Below are positions 29,654-38,211 of a DNA stretch of 64,000 nucleotides, piece after piece. The notes below the pieces were generated by a model. That model made no database searches. It had not been told where the DNA came from and worked only from the letters and a program-made list of their open reading frames with translations. The translations under genes were made by a program, and so were the position numbers. Numbering within the stretch: the stretch's first letter is position 1; the number at the start of each line of letters is the position of its first letter. The stretch is from Virgisporangium aliadipatigenens (GTDB taxonomy: Bacteria > Actinomycetota > Actinomycetes > Mycobacteriales > Micromonosporaceae), in contig NZ_BOPF01000017.1 of NCBI RefSeq assembly GCF_016863615.1, positions 1 through 64,000 of the forward strand. Reading direction: 5' to 3'.

Positions 29654-30253
29654 GTGTCCGAGCCGCTGGAGGGCGCGACCGGCGAGGTGCGGGTGCCGAC
29701 CGCCGCGCATCTGGCCTGGGTCGCCGAGCAGTTGCGCGTGCTCGCCGACGACGTCGCCGACATGGCGGGGGAGGGCGGCAGTCCGGCCCGCGCGGTCGCC
29801 GCCGAGCTGGCCGGCAGCGGCCGCCGGATGGCCGAGTACCTGTCCGACCGGGAGCCGACCGAGGTCCTGGCGGACCTGCGTGACTTCGCCCGCAACCGAC
29901 CCGCGGAGTTCCTGGCGTCCGCGCTGGCCGTCGGGTTCGTGGTGGGCCAGTTCGACGCGGGGGAACGCCCCAAGCACGCCAAACCCGAGCCCGCCGCACC
30001 GGAGCCCGCCGCTGCCGCGGAGGACGAGCCGACCCGGCTGGAGCGGATGGCGCAGGAGCACGACACCGACGCGACGGTGCCCGTGTCGCCGGCTCCCGCT
30101 GCCGCGCAGCCCGCCGTTCAGCCGGCGGCGGCCGCGCCGAGGAGGGCGAAGAAGGAGCTGTGGGACTCGCCGCCGATCCTGATGTCGGAGCCGATGTCAC
30201 CCAGTCCGTACGCCTCGGAGACCTATTACGACGACGACCCACCTGCCCGATAA
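29654..30253 (+). CDS. Hypothetical protein with one hydrophobic segment
   Basis: 199 residues. N-terminal ~70 residues are helical (HLAWVAEQLRVLADDVADMA). Next is the segment DFARNRPAEFLASALAVGFVVGQF, which resembles the membrane-insertion part of YtxH/DUF3618-type envelope proteins. The rest is Ala/Pro-rich and acidic. GTG 29654 has a strong AGGAGG site. The pairing with a SRPBCC gene is reminiscent of actinobacterial stress/phage-shock-like pairs, but I cannot assign a function. Confidence 0.75.
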   Translation: MSEPLEGATGEVRVPTAAHLAWVAEQLRVLADDVADMAGEGGSPARAVAAELAGSGRRMAEYLSDREPTEVLADLRDFARNRPAEFLASALAVGFVVGQFDAGERPKHAKPEPAAPEPAAAAEDEPTRLERMAQEHDTDATVPVSPAPAAAQPAVQPAAAAPRRAKKELWDSPPILMSEPMSPSPYASETYYDDDPPAR

Positions 30254-30261
30254 GCCTAATC

Positions 30262-30276
30262 CGCACAGTTTGTGCG
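30262..30276. promoter_or_regulatory. Inverted repeat CGCACA-GTT-TGTGCG
   Basis: A perfect 6-bp stem eight bases after the preceding stop. A second small hairpin, TGGCG-ATTAC-CGCCA (30307-30321), lies just before the ribosome binding site of the MHYT gene. They could be an operator and a translational control element respectively. Confidence 0.35.
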
Positions 30277-30336
30277 ACTTCGCCGTGACCTGCGGTGGCT
30301 CAATTCTGGCGATTACCGCCAGCACAAGGAGTCACC

Positions 30337-31152
30337 GTGGCCAACATTCACCACTTCGCGTACGGCTGGGTCAATCCCGTCCTGGCGTACGTCCTGTCGT
30401 TCCTCGGGTCGCTGCTGGGACTGGTGCTGACCGCCCGCTCCCGGGACACCAACGGCACGGGCCGGCTGCGGTGGCTGTTCCTGGCGGCGCTGGCCATCGG
30501 CGGGACGGCCATCTGGCTCATGCACTTCATGGCGATGCTCGGCTTCGACGTGCCGGACACCGTCCTGCGCTTCGACATCGTGCTGACCATCGCGAGCTTC
30601 GGGGTGTCCGTCGCGATCGTGGCCCTCGGGCTCATCGTGGCGGCGCTCGGGAAGCCGTCGCTGTTCCGGATCGTGGCCGGTGGGCTGCTGACCGGCGTGG
30701 GCGTCGCGGCGATGCACTACATGGGCATGTCGGCCGTCCGGCTCGGCGGAACGATCACCTACGACCCGTGGCTGGTCACGCTCTCGGTGTGCATCGCGGT
30801 GGTGGCCTCGGTGGTGGCGCTCTGGTTCGCCGTGGTGATCCGGGGCGCCGGCGCGACCGTGGGCGCCGCGGCGCTCATGGGGGTCGCGGTGTGCAGCATG
30901 CACTACACCGGCATGGCGGCGGTCCGGGTGCGGCTGCACCACACCTCGGAGGCGATCGAAGGGGTCAGCCCGTTCGTGATGCTGGCGCCGATCAGCATCA
31001 TCTCCTGCGTGGTGATCAGCGCCCTGGCGTACACCACGATCGGGTTCTCCATGCGCCAGGAGGGCGAGCGCGAGGACGAACTGCTCACCAAGGCCCGCGA
31101 CCTGCACGGGATGGCGGCGATGCTCCAGCTCGGCGGCGCGCGCCACCGCTGA
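30337..31152 (+). CDS. Stand-alone MHYT-domain membrane sensor
   Basis: A 271-residue integral membrane protein with seven predicted spans. The three MHYT repeats are visible as MHFMAM (62-67), MHYMGM (126-131) and MHYTGM (188-193), residues proposed to bind a metal and sense a diatomic gas. There is no GGDEF, EAL or kinase domain, only a short cytoplasmic tail with a helical KARDLHGMAAMLQL. The start is GTG 30337, preceded by AAGGAG; an upstream in-frame ATG-less extension is unlikely. The signalling partner is not evident nearby. Confidence 0.9.
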   Translation: MANIHHFAYGWVNPVLAYVLSFLGSLLGLVLTARSRDTNGTGRLRWLFLAALAIGGTAIWLMHFMAMLGFDVPDTVLRFDIVLTIASFGVSVAIVALGLIVAALGKPSLFRIVAGGLLTGVGVAAMHYMGMSAVRLGGTITYDPWLVTLSVCIAVVASVVALWFAVVIRGAGATVGAAALMGVAVCSMHYTGMAAVRVRLHHTSEAIEGVSPFVMLAPISIISCVVISALAYTTIGFSMRQEGEREDELLTKARDLHGMAAMLQLGGARHR

Positions 31153-31159
31153 GGGTTCC

Positions 31160-31193
31160 CCGGCCGGTGCCCAGTGAGGCGGGCACCGGCCGG
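31160..31193. terminator. Bidirectional 13-bp stem-loop
   Basis: CCGGCCGGTGCCC pairs exactly with GGGCACCGGCCGG around an 8-base loop, filling most of the 45-base gap between the converging MHYT and ABC permease genes. Confidence 0.75.
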
Positions 31194-31197
31194 CCTC

Positions 31198-32043
31198 CTA
31201 TGAAGAAACGTCCTTGCCCGCGAACCGGGCCCACGCGCCGGCCAGGAACACCCCCGTATACGCGGCGGCGACCAACAGCCCCGGCACCAGCGCCCCCAGG
31301 TCCACCGGATCGCGCAGGAACTCCCCGTAGTCCATCCAGTGGTGCGTGAGCAGGTACGGCTGCAGCCAGTCCAGCTGTTCGATCTGGTCCAGGATGAAGC
31401 TGAGCACCGTCAGCACCATGATCGCGATGGTGGCGCCGATGGGCTGTTCGGTCAGCGTCGACACGAACACCCCGATCGCACCGAGCGCCGACAGGCACAC
31501 GCCCAGGTAGAGCACCACACCGAGAACGCGCAGCACCCCCTCGCCGAAGCCGACCATCGACCCGGACAGCAGCAGCACGTCGCCGCCGCCGAACAGCAGC
31601 AGCCCGATCAGCATGCCGGTGGCGGCGACCAGCGCCACGGCGGCGAACGCGAAGATCACCACCCCGAGGTACTTCACGGCCAGCAGCCGGGTCCGGTCGA
31701 CCGGCACCGCGAGCAGGTAGCGCAGCGTGCCGGTGTTCGCCTCACCGGCCACCGAGTCGCCGGCGATGGCGGCCACGGCCAGCGGCAGGAACAGCGGCAG
31801 TTCGGCGGTGAGCGCCGCGAGCGAGACGAAGAGCCCGTTGTTGGCGATCTGGTTGAAGAAGTCGGGTCCGCCCCCGCCGCCCGGCCAGAGCTTCATGACG
31901 ACCGCGATGATGATCGGAATCGCCGCGAGCGCGGCCATGCCGGCCCAGTTCCGGCGCCGGCCGAAGATCAGCATCAGCTCCGAACGCAGGAAGCGGGTGC
32001 TCACCGGCTTGGGGACATACGGGGTGGCTTCACGCACTGACAT
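31198..32043 (-). CDS. ABC transporter permease (ABC-2 type)
   Basis: 281 residues, six membrane spans. GDSVAGEANTGTLRYLLAVPVDRTRLL is the conserved loop of NatB/ABC-2 permeases. A Gly-rich stretch (LWPGGGGGPDFF) follows the first span. Its first 14 bases overlap the end of the ATPase gene on the same strand, so the two are co-translated. The substrate is unknown. Confidence 0.88.
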   Translation of the reverse strand: MSVREATPYVPKPVSTRFLRSELMLIFGRRRNWAGMAALAAIPIIIAVVMKLWPGGGGGPDFFNQIANNGLFVSLAALTAELPLFLPLAVAAIAGDSVAGEANTGTLRYLLAVPVDRTRLLAVKYLGVVIFAFAAVALVAATGMLIGLLLFGGGDVLLLSGSMVGFGEGVLRVLGVVLYLGVCLSALGAIGVFVSTLTEQPIGATIAIMVLTVLSFILDQIEQLDWLQPYLLTHHWMDYGEFLRDPVDLGALVPGLLVAAAYTGVFLAGAWARFAGKDVSS

Positions 32044-33028
32044 CGAAGCCCTCCCCGGTCAGTTCGACGAACATGTCCTCCAGGTCCGGCGCCACCACGC
32101 CGAACCCGCGCACCGGCACGTCGTCGTGCACCAGCGTGGCGACGATCTTCTCCGGAGCGAGCTCCCCGAGGAGGCCCTCCGCGGTGCCGGGCCCGGTCGT
32201 CACCTCGGCGAGCCCGAGCGCCGTGAGCGTCTCGGCCGCCGCCTCCGGGCGTTCCGTCTCCACCCGCACGCGCCGCTGTGCCCGGGCCCGCAGCTGGGCC
32301 AACGAACCCTGCGTCACCAGCTTGCCCTGGTGCATCACGCCGACGTGGGTGCAGATCTGCTCCACCTCCGACAGCAGGTGGGTGGAGAGCATCACCGTGG
32401 CGCCCTCGGCGGCCAGCCCGCTGACCAGGGCCCGCACCTCGCGGGTGCCCTGCGGGTCGAGGCCGTTCGTGGGTTCGTCGAGGATCAGCAGGTCGCGCGG
32501 GGTGAGCAGCGCCGCGGCGATGGCCAGCCGCTGGCGCATCCCCAGCGAGTACGCGCGGTAGCGCTTGCCGGCCGCGGCGGTCAGGCCGACCCGTTCGAGG
32601 GCGGCGTCGATGCGCCGCTTGACCGTGCGCGGGTCCGCGGTGCGGTCGGCCGCGTCGAGGCGGGCCAGGTTGGCGCGCCCCGACAGATACGGGTGGAACG
32701 CCGGCCCCTCGCACAGCGCGCCGACGCGCGGCAGGATCGCGCCGGCCTTCTCCTGGAACGGCTCGCCGAGCAGATCGTGCCGTCCCGCGGTCGGCATGAT
32801 CAGGCCCAGCAGCATCCGGATCGTGGTCGTCTTGCCCGACCCGTTGGGGCCCAGGAACCCGTAGACCGCACCGCGCGGCACCCGCAGTTCGACCGAATCG
32901 ACCGCCACCTGATGACCGAAACGCTTGGTCAGACCGTAGGTGGCGACGGCGTCGTCGCTCCGGTGGGAAGACGCCCCGAGGGCGGGGACCGACCGGTCCC
33001 CGCCCTCCCGCAGCGCGGCCTCAGCCAC
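32030..33028 (-). CDS. ABC transporter ATP-binding protein
   Basis: 332 residues from GTG 33028. A variable N terminus of about 25 residues precedes the domain. Walker A is GPNGSGKTTT, the signature is SLGMRQR, Walker B is LLILDEPTNGLDP, and an ~85-residue C-terminal extension is typical of the CcmA/NatA class. GTG 33028 overlaps the stop of the LolA-like gene by eight bases; a longer in-frame start at 33085 would run well into that gene. It forms an operon of LolA-like protein, ATPase and permease. Confidence 0.9.
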   Translation of the reverse strand: MAEAALREGGDRSVPALGASSHRSDDAVATYGLTKRFGHQVAVDSVELRVPRGAVYGFLGPNGSGKTTTIRMLLGLIMPTAGRHDLLGEPFQEKAGAILPRVGALCEGPAFHPYLSGRANLARLDAADRTADPRTVKRRIDAALERVGLTAAAGKRYRAYSLGMRQRLAIAAALLTPRDLLILDEPTNGLDPQGTREVRALVSGLAAEGATVMLSTHLLSEVEQICTHVGVMHQGKLVTQGSLAQLRARAQRRVRVETERPEAAAETLTALGLAEVTTGPGTAEGLLGELAPEKIVATLVHDDVPVRGFGVVAPDLEDMFVELTGEGFDVSA

Positions 33029-34148
33029 GAAGCGCCTCGTAGAGCTTCTCCGGTGCGACGGCGCCGAACGCGATCCGGCCGTCATCGGCCACGACCGCGC
33101 TGAACAGCTTGCCCTTGAGCAGCCGGCCCGAGCCCCAGTCGCCGCTGACCTGCGGCAGGGCGCTCACGATGTCGGCGGGGTCCTGGCCACCCCGGCCGCG
33201 CCCGTCCTCCGGCTTCTCGGCGGAGGGCTGCTTCGCCGGCTGCTTGATGACGACGACCGTGGTCCAGCCGGTGCCGACCACCTTCGACTCGGACTTCGCC
33301 TGCGCGGCGTGCTCCTTCGCGTCCGCCTCGGCCTGGGCCCGCTCCTCGGCCGACGGCGTGGCCTCCTCCGTCACCGTCGTGCCCGGCGGCGGCGTGAACG
33401 TGAACTGGGCGTCGTCCGGCCGCGAGAAGTCCACCTGGGTGAACTCCGCCCGGAACGCCGGCTCGTCGGCGCCCTTGCCGTACACCAGCACGCGCAGCGG
33501 AACGTGCTCGGTCGCGTCGACGGCGACCTTCACGCTGCCGATCAGCGACGCGGTGTCCTTCGGCTTGAGCACCAGCTCGTAGGCGGAACGCCCGGCGACC
33601 CGCGCGTTGCGGCCGACCTCCACCACCGTGGTCGGGTCCACCGCCTTCAGCGCCTGCTCGGCGGCCTCCTGCGGGGTGAGCGACCCGGGCAGCTGGCGCT
33701 CGGGCTTGGCGGCCTCGCCGTCACCCAGCTCGCGGTGCGTGGCGGTCTGGGTCTTGCTGTCCCAGGTCCACACGTCCTTGCCGTTGCGGATGATGTCGGA
33801 CTCGCCCACGGTGCCGATGAGCGCGACGCGTTGCTTGTCCTCGCCCGCGTACCAGACGCGGACCTGGTGCGAACCCGACAGGAGCGAACCGATTCCGGCA
33901 CCGCCCGCTCCGGCGCCCGCGGGAAGCGACGGAAGGCCCAGGTCCGAGGTGGTGCGCACGGTCCCCGAGAGGCCGTCGAGGCTGGCGTTCTGAAGGTCGA
34001 CGAGTAGTTGGGCGGCGCTGCGGTCGGGCAGCTCCGGCTCGGCGGAGGCGGCGACGGTACCGAGTGCCGCACCGCCGCCGATCACCGCGACGGCGACGGC
34101 CGACGGAACGAGCCACCGCAGCGCGGGTCGGGATGTGAAGAGCGACAT
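33021..34148 (-). CDS. LolA-like exported lipoprotein-sorting homologue
   Basis: 375 residues from ATG 34148. An N-terminal membrane/signal segment (WLVPSAVAVAVIGGGAALG) leads to a LolA/LppX-like half-barrel with SAAQLLVDLQNASLDGLSGTV, QVRVWYAGEDKQRV and VWTWDSKTQTATHREL. Near residues 265-325 is a charged, helical, low-complexity insert. The C terminus has KGKLFSAVVADDGRIAFGAV, possibly a lipid-binding strand. It should act outside the membrane, carrying a lipid or lipoprotein. Co-operonic with an ABC exporter and divergent from a two-component system. Confidence 0.82.
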   Translation of the reverse strand: MSLFTSRPALRWLVPSAVAVAVIGGGAALGTVAASAEPELPDRSAAQLLVDLQNASLDGLSGTVRTTSDLGLPSLPAGAGAGGAGIGSLLSGSHQVRVWYAGEDKQRVALIGTVGESDIIRNGKDVWTWDSKTQTATHRELGDGEAAKPERQLPGSLTPQEAAEQALKAVDPTTVVEVGRNARVAGRSAYELVLKPKDTASLIGSVKVAVDATEHVPLRVLVYGKGADEPAFRAEFTQVDFSRPDDAQFTFTPPPGTTVTEEATPSAEERAQAEADAKEHAAQAKSESKVVGTGWTTVVVIKQPAKQPSAEKPEDGRGRGGQDPADIVSALPQVSGDWGSGRLLKGKLFSAVVADDGRIAFGAVAPEKLYEALRG

Positions 34149-34232
34149 GCGTACCACTGTGCCGTTGGCCGGCTGTGAGTCCCCTGAGATTCACAGGTTC
34201 TCTCAGCGCGGCGGCGTGCCAGGCTGTCAGGC

Positions 34233-34898
34233 ATGCGGCTGCTGGTGGTGGAGGATGAGCAGCGCCTGGCGAAGGCGTTGCAGCGGGGGCTGTCGGCGGA
34301 GGGGTTCGCGGTCGACGTGGCCCATGACGGCCCGACCGGGCTCGAGCTGGCCCGGCACCAGTCCTACGACGCGATGATCCTCGACGTGATGCTGCCCGGC
34401 CTCTCCGGTTACCGGGTGGTGCGGCAGTTGCGCGCCGAGCAGGTGTGGCTGCCGGTGCTCATGCTCTCGGCCAAGGACGGCGAGTACGACCAGGCCGACG
34501 GCTTGGACTGCGGCGCCGACGACTACCTGACCAAGCCGTTCTCGTACGTCGTGCTGCTGGCCCGGCTGCGGGCGCTGCTGCGGCGGGGCGCGCCGTCCCG
34601 GCCGGCCGTTCTGGAGGTGGGCGAACTGGCTCTCGACCCGGCCGGCCGCACGGTCACCCTCGCCGGCGAGCCGGTCACGCTCACCACGCGCGAGTACGCG
34701 TTGCTGGAGTATCTGATGCGCCGCCCGGGTCAGGTCGTCTCCAAGATCGAGCTGCTGGACCACGTGTGGGACGCCGCCGCCGACACCGCCCCGAACGTGG
34801 TCGAGGTGTACATCGGCTACCTGCGGCGCAAGCTCGGCCGCGACCTGGTCGAGACGGTTCGCGGCGCCGGGTACCGCCTCGGCACGACCGGGGGCTGA
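34233..34898 (+). CDS. OmpR-family response regulator
   Basis: 221 residues. The receiver has E7-D8, phosphoacceptor D51 in ILDVMLPG, and the lysine in LTKPF near 101. A winged-helix DNA-binding domain (about 125-218) includes EYALLEYLMRRPGQVVSK and VVEVYIGYLRRKL. It is paired with the kinase downstream and divergent from the LolA-like gene, 84 bases apart, which makes that operon a plausible target. Confidence 0.93.
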   Translation: MRLLVVEDEQRLAKALQRGLSAEGFAVDVAHDGPTGLELARHQSYDAMILDVMLPGLSGYRVVRQLRAEQVWLPVLMLSAKDGEYDQADGLDCGADDYLTKPFSYVVLLARLRALLRRGAPSRPAVLEVGELALDPAGRTVTLAGEPVTLTTREYALLEYLMRRPGQVVSKIELLDHVWDAAADTAPNVVEVYIGYLRRKLGRDLVETVRGAGYRLGTTGG

Positions 34899-34903
34899 CC
34901 GGC

Positions 34904-36250
34904 GTGCGGAGATGGTGGCGGCGCCGGTCGCTGCGCGGGCGGCTGATCCTCATCGGTACCGGCGGCCTGGCGGTCGGGTTCCTGGTCAGCGGCCTCCTGC
35001 TCTTCGCCGTGCTGGGTGTGGTGCTGCGCAGCACGGTCGACAACGGCGCGCGCGCCACGGCCGAGGAGGTGGCGCGCGGGCACACCGCCGGCGACCTGCC
35101 CGACCCGGTACCGGCCAGCGGTGGGCAGGTGGTGCAGATCGTCGACCCGCAGCACCGGGTGCTGAATGCCTCCATCGGCGCCGACCGGCTCGTGCCGATG
35201 CTGCGCAAGGACGAACTGGCGTCCGCCCGCGCCGGCAAGCGGATGTACGTGCCCGGTGCCCGGGTCTCCGCCGACGGGGAGATGCGCGTGGTGGCCGTTC
35301 AGGCGGGCTCCGACACGGTGCTCGTGGCGCAGCCGACCGCCGACGTCACCAAGGGCGCGCACGTGCTGCGCATCATGCTGCTGATCGTGTATCCGCTGCT
35401 GGTGGCGTTCATGGCGGTGCTCGCGTGGCGGGTCGTCGGTGCCGCGCTGCGCCCCGTCGACGAACTGCGCGCCGGCGCGGACTCGATCACCGGTGCCGGG
35501 CTGACCGACCGGCTGCCCGTGCCGGAGGCCAGCGACGAGATCCACCGGCTGGCCGTCACCCTGAACGGCATGCTGGACCGGCTGGCCGCCGTCCGGGCGC
35601 GTCAGCGGGCGTTCGTCGCCGACGCGGCGCACGAGTTGCGCAGCCCCATCGCCGCCATGCGCACCGAACTGGAGGTGGCGCAGCGGCACGGCGTTCCGGA
35701 GGAGCTGGTGCCGGACCTGCTCGCCGACGTGGAACGGCTCGGCCGGCTCGTCGACGACCTGCTCCTGCTGGCCCGCGCCGACGACGCGCACGCCGCCGCG
35801 CCGCTGGCCCGGGAGCCGGTGGACCTGCGCCACCTCCTGGCGGACGCGGCCGAACGCTGCCGCAACGCCCGCGTTCCCGTGAAGGTGGTGCCCGGCACCG
35901 ATCCACTGTGGACGGTCGGCGACCGCGACGCCCTGCTGCGCGTCGCCGGCAACCTGGTCGACAACGCCGTGCGGCACGCGTCGGCCACGGTGACGCTCGC
36001 CGGCCTGTCCGTCGGCGGGGAGGCGGTGCTCGAGGTGACCGACGACGGCCCGGGCATCCCGGACGCCGACCGCGAACGCGTCTTCGACCGCTTCACCCGC
36101 CTGGACGACGCCCGGGCCCGCGACGCCGGCGGCTCCGGCCTCGGGCTGGCGATCGTCCGCGAACTGGTGCGCCGCCACGGCGGCACGGTGATCCTGGAGG
36201 ACGCGGAGCCCGGCGTGCGCGCGGTCGTGCGGCTGCGCCGCTCGATCTGA
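34904..36250 (+). CDS. Sensor histidine kinase
   Basis: 448 residues from GTG 34904, five bases after the regulator. Two membrane spans (about 15-40 and 157-180) flank an extracellular sensor of about 115 residues. A HAMP domain follows, then the phosphoacceptor H243 in DAAHELRSPIAAM and the ATPase with NLVDNAVRHA, DDGPGIPD and GGSGLGLAIV. Classic EnvZ-type layout. The sensed signal is unknown. Confidence 0.93.
   Translation: MRRWWRRRSLRGRLILIGTGGLAVGFLVSGLLLFAVLGVVLRSTVDNGARATAEEVARGHTAGDLPDPVPASGGQVVQIVDPQHRVLNASIGADRLVPMLRKDELASARAGKRMYVPGARVSADGEMRVVAVQAGSDTVLVAQPTADVTKGAHVLRIMLLIVYPLLVAFMAVLAWRVVGAALRPVDELRAGADSITGAGLTDRLPVPEASDEIHRLAVTLNGMLDRLAAVRARQRAFVADAAHELRSPIAAMRTELEVAQRHGVPEELVPDLLADVERLGRLVDDLLLLARADDAHAAAPLAREPVDLRHLLADAAERCRNARVPVKVVPGTDPLWTVGDRDALLRVAGNLVDNAVRHASATVTLAGLSVGGEAVLEVTDDGPGIPDADRERVFDRFTRLDDARARDAGGSGLGLAIVRELVRRHGGTVILEDAEPGVRAVVRLRRSI
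35902..35913. repeat. Palindrome TCCACTGTGGAC inside the kinase gene
   Basis: Second copy of the motif. Here the reading frame is offset by one base, so it encodes part of Asp-Pro-Leu-Trp-Thr rather than Ser-Thr-Val-Asp. Confidence 0.6.
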
Positions 36251-36292
36251 TTTCCGCCGCCGAGCCGGCAGCCCGCGAGATCGGCGGAAATC
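36249..36292 (+). terminator. Stem-loop after the kinase gene
   Basis: GATTTCCGCCG pairs exactly with CGGCGGAAATC (11 bp); the left arm overlaps the kinase stop codon. It isolates the two-component operon from the sigma-factor cluster. Confidence 0.7.
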
Positions 36293-36332
36293 CCCACCCT
36301 CCGCGGGGCCCTCCCGGTGCGTCTGTCCGTGC

Positions 36333-36818
36333 GTGAGGGACGGGTTCGAGGAGTTCGTGCGGGCGCGCACGGGTGCGTTCGCGCGGACGGCGTACCTGCT
36401 GACCGGCGACCGGCGGCACGCCGAGGAACTCGTGCAGACCGCGCTGACCGCCGCGGCGGAGCGGTGGACCCGGCTCGACGACCCGGAGCGGTACGTGCGG
36501 CGGGTGCTGTACGCGCGGGCGATCTCCCGGTGGCGTCGGCTCCGGCGCCGGGCGCAGTCGCCGGTCGGCCCGCCGGCGGAGCGGGGTGCCGCGCTCGCCC
36601 GGGCCCTCGCCGGGCTCAGGCCGAGGCAGCGGGCCGCGCTGGTGCTGCGGTTCCACGAGGACTGTTCCGAGTCCGAGGCGGCGGAGATCCTCGGCGTCGG
36701 CCTCGCCGCGCTCCGCGACCTGACCGGGGCGGCCGTGCGCAGGCTGCACGAGGTCGCGCCGGACCTGACGTCCGATCTCACCGGGGAAACCGAGGAACAC
36801 GAGGGGGTGTTGTCATGA
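36333..36818 (+). CDS. SigE-family ECF-type sigma factor, copy 1
   Basis: 161 residues. Region sigma-2 is at about 5-65 (GAFARTAYLLTGDRRHAEEL), sigma-4 at about 90-140. Its first 60 residues match the second copy (38220) at every position but one; the rest is clearly diverged. The recognition helix, normally like GTVKSQTRDALRRL, reads AALRDLTGAAVRRL, so binding to -35 elements may be altered or lost. GTG 36333 starts a cluster with a membrane beta-propeller gene. Confidence 0.87.
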   Translation: MRDGFEEFVRARTGAFARTAYLLTGDRRHAEELVQTALTAAAERWTRLDDPERYVRRVLYARAISRWRRLRRRAQSPVGPPAERGAALARALAGLRPRQRAALVLRFHEDCSESEAAEILGVGLAALRDLTGAAVRRLHEVAPDLTSDLTGETEEHEGVLS

Positions 36819-36901
36819 GCGGACGCTTGCGGAAGCGAATCATGAAGCACTGCGCGCTCGCGTCTCGTGGCGCCGGTGAGCGAAGCGAGGCGGCGGCATG
36901 A
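36815..36901 (+). CDS. Possible 28-residue coupling ORF
   Basis: ATG 36815 overlaps the sigma-factor stop (ATGA), and the TGA at 36899-36901 overlaps the ATG of the next gene (ATGA), so ribosomes could pass through from gene to gene. The peptide begins MSGRLRKRIMKHCALASRG and its latter part derives from a common GC-rich intergenic repeat (gagcgaagcgagg). It may matter only as a coupling device. Confidence 0.35.
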   Translation: MSGRLRKRIMKHCALASRGAGERSEAAA

Positions 36902-38211
36902 GCGTGTTGCGGGATGCGTTCCGGGAACTGGCCGAGGACGCCCCGGAGGTGCGGCCGCCCGCCGGCCTCTACGCCGCCGCCCGCCGCCGTCGCCGCGAAC
37001 GCCGTGCCGCCGCGGCCCTCCTCGCGCTCGCCGTCCTGGCCGTGGCCGTCCTCATCGGATGGCCGCGCCCCGGTCCCGAACGCTTCGGCGGCGACTCCGC
37101 CGGACTGCCCGACCACCTGGTGCTCCCGTCCTGGGACACGGCGACGGTGCACGACTCGCCGGCCGGCCCGGCCGCGGTGGCGTACTCCCTCGGCGAGCGC
37201 AACGTCCAGTCCGACGACGAGGACTTCAGGATCTTCAGCTGGTGGCGGCACGGGCACACGGTCAGTTCGACCACGGTCGTGGGGCTGCACGAGGACGTGT
37301 ACCGGATCGCCCGCGGCGGCTACACCACCGGCGTGGACCTCTCGCCGGACGGCCGCTTCCTGATGGTCGGCGGGGAGGCGCTGGACCTGAGCACCGGCCG
37401 CACGCGGGCCCTGCCCAAGCTGACCGGGCCGCGCCCGCAGGCCGGCCCGTCGTCGACGCCGTACTACGGCTATGGCGGCGTGACCACCTGGTCGCCGGAG
37501 GGGACGCGGGTCGTCGTGGTCGACCAGAGCCGGGTCGCCGTCGCCGGGTGGCCCTCCGGGCGGATCGAGTGGAACGCCACGTTCCCGTACCAGAACTACA
37601 TCGGCGACGCGGTGATCCCGGAGGACGGCAGCGCGGTGGCCCTGACTCTGGACGACGAGATCGTCGTGCTGAACCGCGACGGCACGCGCCGGTGGAGTCG
37701 TTCGAAGCACGAGCCGTGGCTGGTGTCCGGGCGGGCGGCGTGGCGACCCGACGGGCGGCTGGTGGGCCTGACCCGGGAGGTCAACGGCCCGTACCGGTTG
37801 GCGGCCCTGGACGGCGCGACCGGTGCGCCCGTCGACATCGGCGCCTACCCGCCGGTCTCCGCCGCGATGGGCATGGAGGTGGTGGCGTGGCGCGGCGACG
37901 TGGCCTACGCGATCGTGCGCCACGCGGTGCCGGGCATCTACACGCAGGACGAGATCCCGTTCCCCGAACTGGTCCGGCTCGTCCCCGGGGCCGCCGCGCC
38001 GGAGGTGGTGCTGAAGCCGCCCGCCGGCACCGAGCAGTTGGCGGTGGCGACGGTGTTCGTCGACGCGCGGCGCGCGACCGGTGCGCCGGAGTTCGGCGTC
38101 AACTTCTACGAGTACCTCGGTCGCGGGCTGAACTGGGCGTGCTGCCCGGTGGTGCTCATCGGGTTCCTGGTGATGGTGCGGAAGACGGTGCGATGGTCGA
38201 CGCAGGTATGA
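36898..38211 (+). CDS. Membrane protein with extracellular beta-propeller, sigma-linked, copy 1
   Basis: 437 residues. A cytoplasmic N terminus of about 40 residues (FRELAEDAPEVRPP then Arg-rich) leads to a membrane span at 40-57. A large extracellular domain with propeller-like strands follows (SWWRHGHTVSSTT, DLSPDGRFLMVGG, TTWSPEGTRVVVVD), and a second span lies near 407-424. Position and short cytoplasmic end suit an anti-sigma role for the SigE-type factor upstream, but no zinc-binding ASD motif is visible. Paralogue of the gene at 38714. Confidence 0.78.
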   Translation: MSVLRDAFRELAEDAPEVRPPAGLYAAARRRRRERRAAAALLALAVLAVAVLIGWPRPGPERFGGDSAGLPDHLVLPSWDTATVHDSPAGPAAVAYSLGERNVQSDDEDFRIFSWWRHGHTVSSTTVVGLHEDVYRIARGGYTTGVDLSPDGRFLMVGGEALDLSTGRTRALPKLTGPRPQAGPSSTPYYGYGGVTTWSPEGTRVVVVDQSRVAVAGWPSGRIEWNATFPYQNYIGDAVIPEDGSAVALTLDDEIVVLNRDGTRRWSRSKHEPWLVSGRAAWRPDGRLVGLTREVNGPYRLAALDGATGAPVDIGAYPPVSAAMGMEVVAWRGDVAYAIVRHAVPGIYTQDEIPFPELVRLVPGAAAPEVVLKPPAGTEQLAVATVFVDARRATGAPEFGVNFYEYLGRGLNWACCPVVLIGFLVMVRKTVRWSTQV

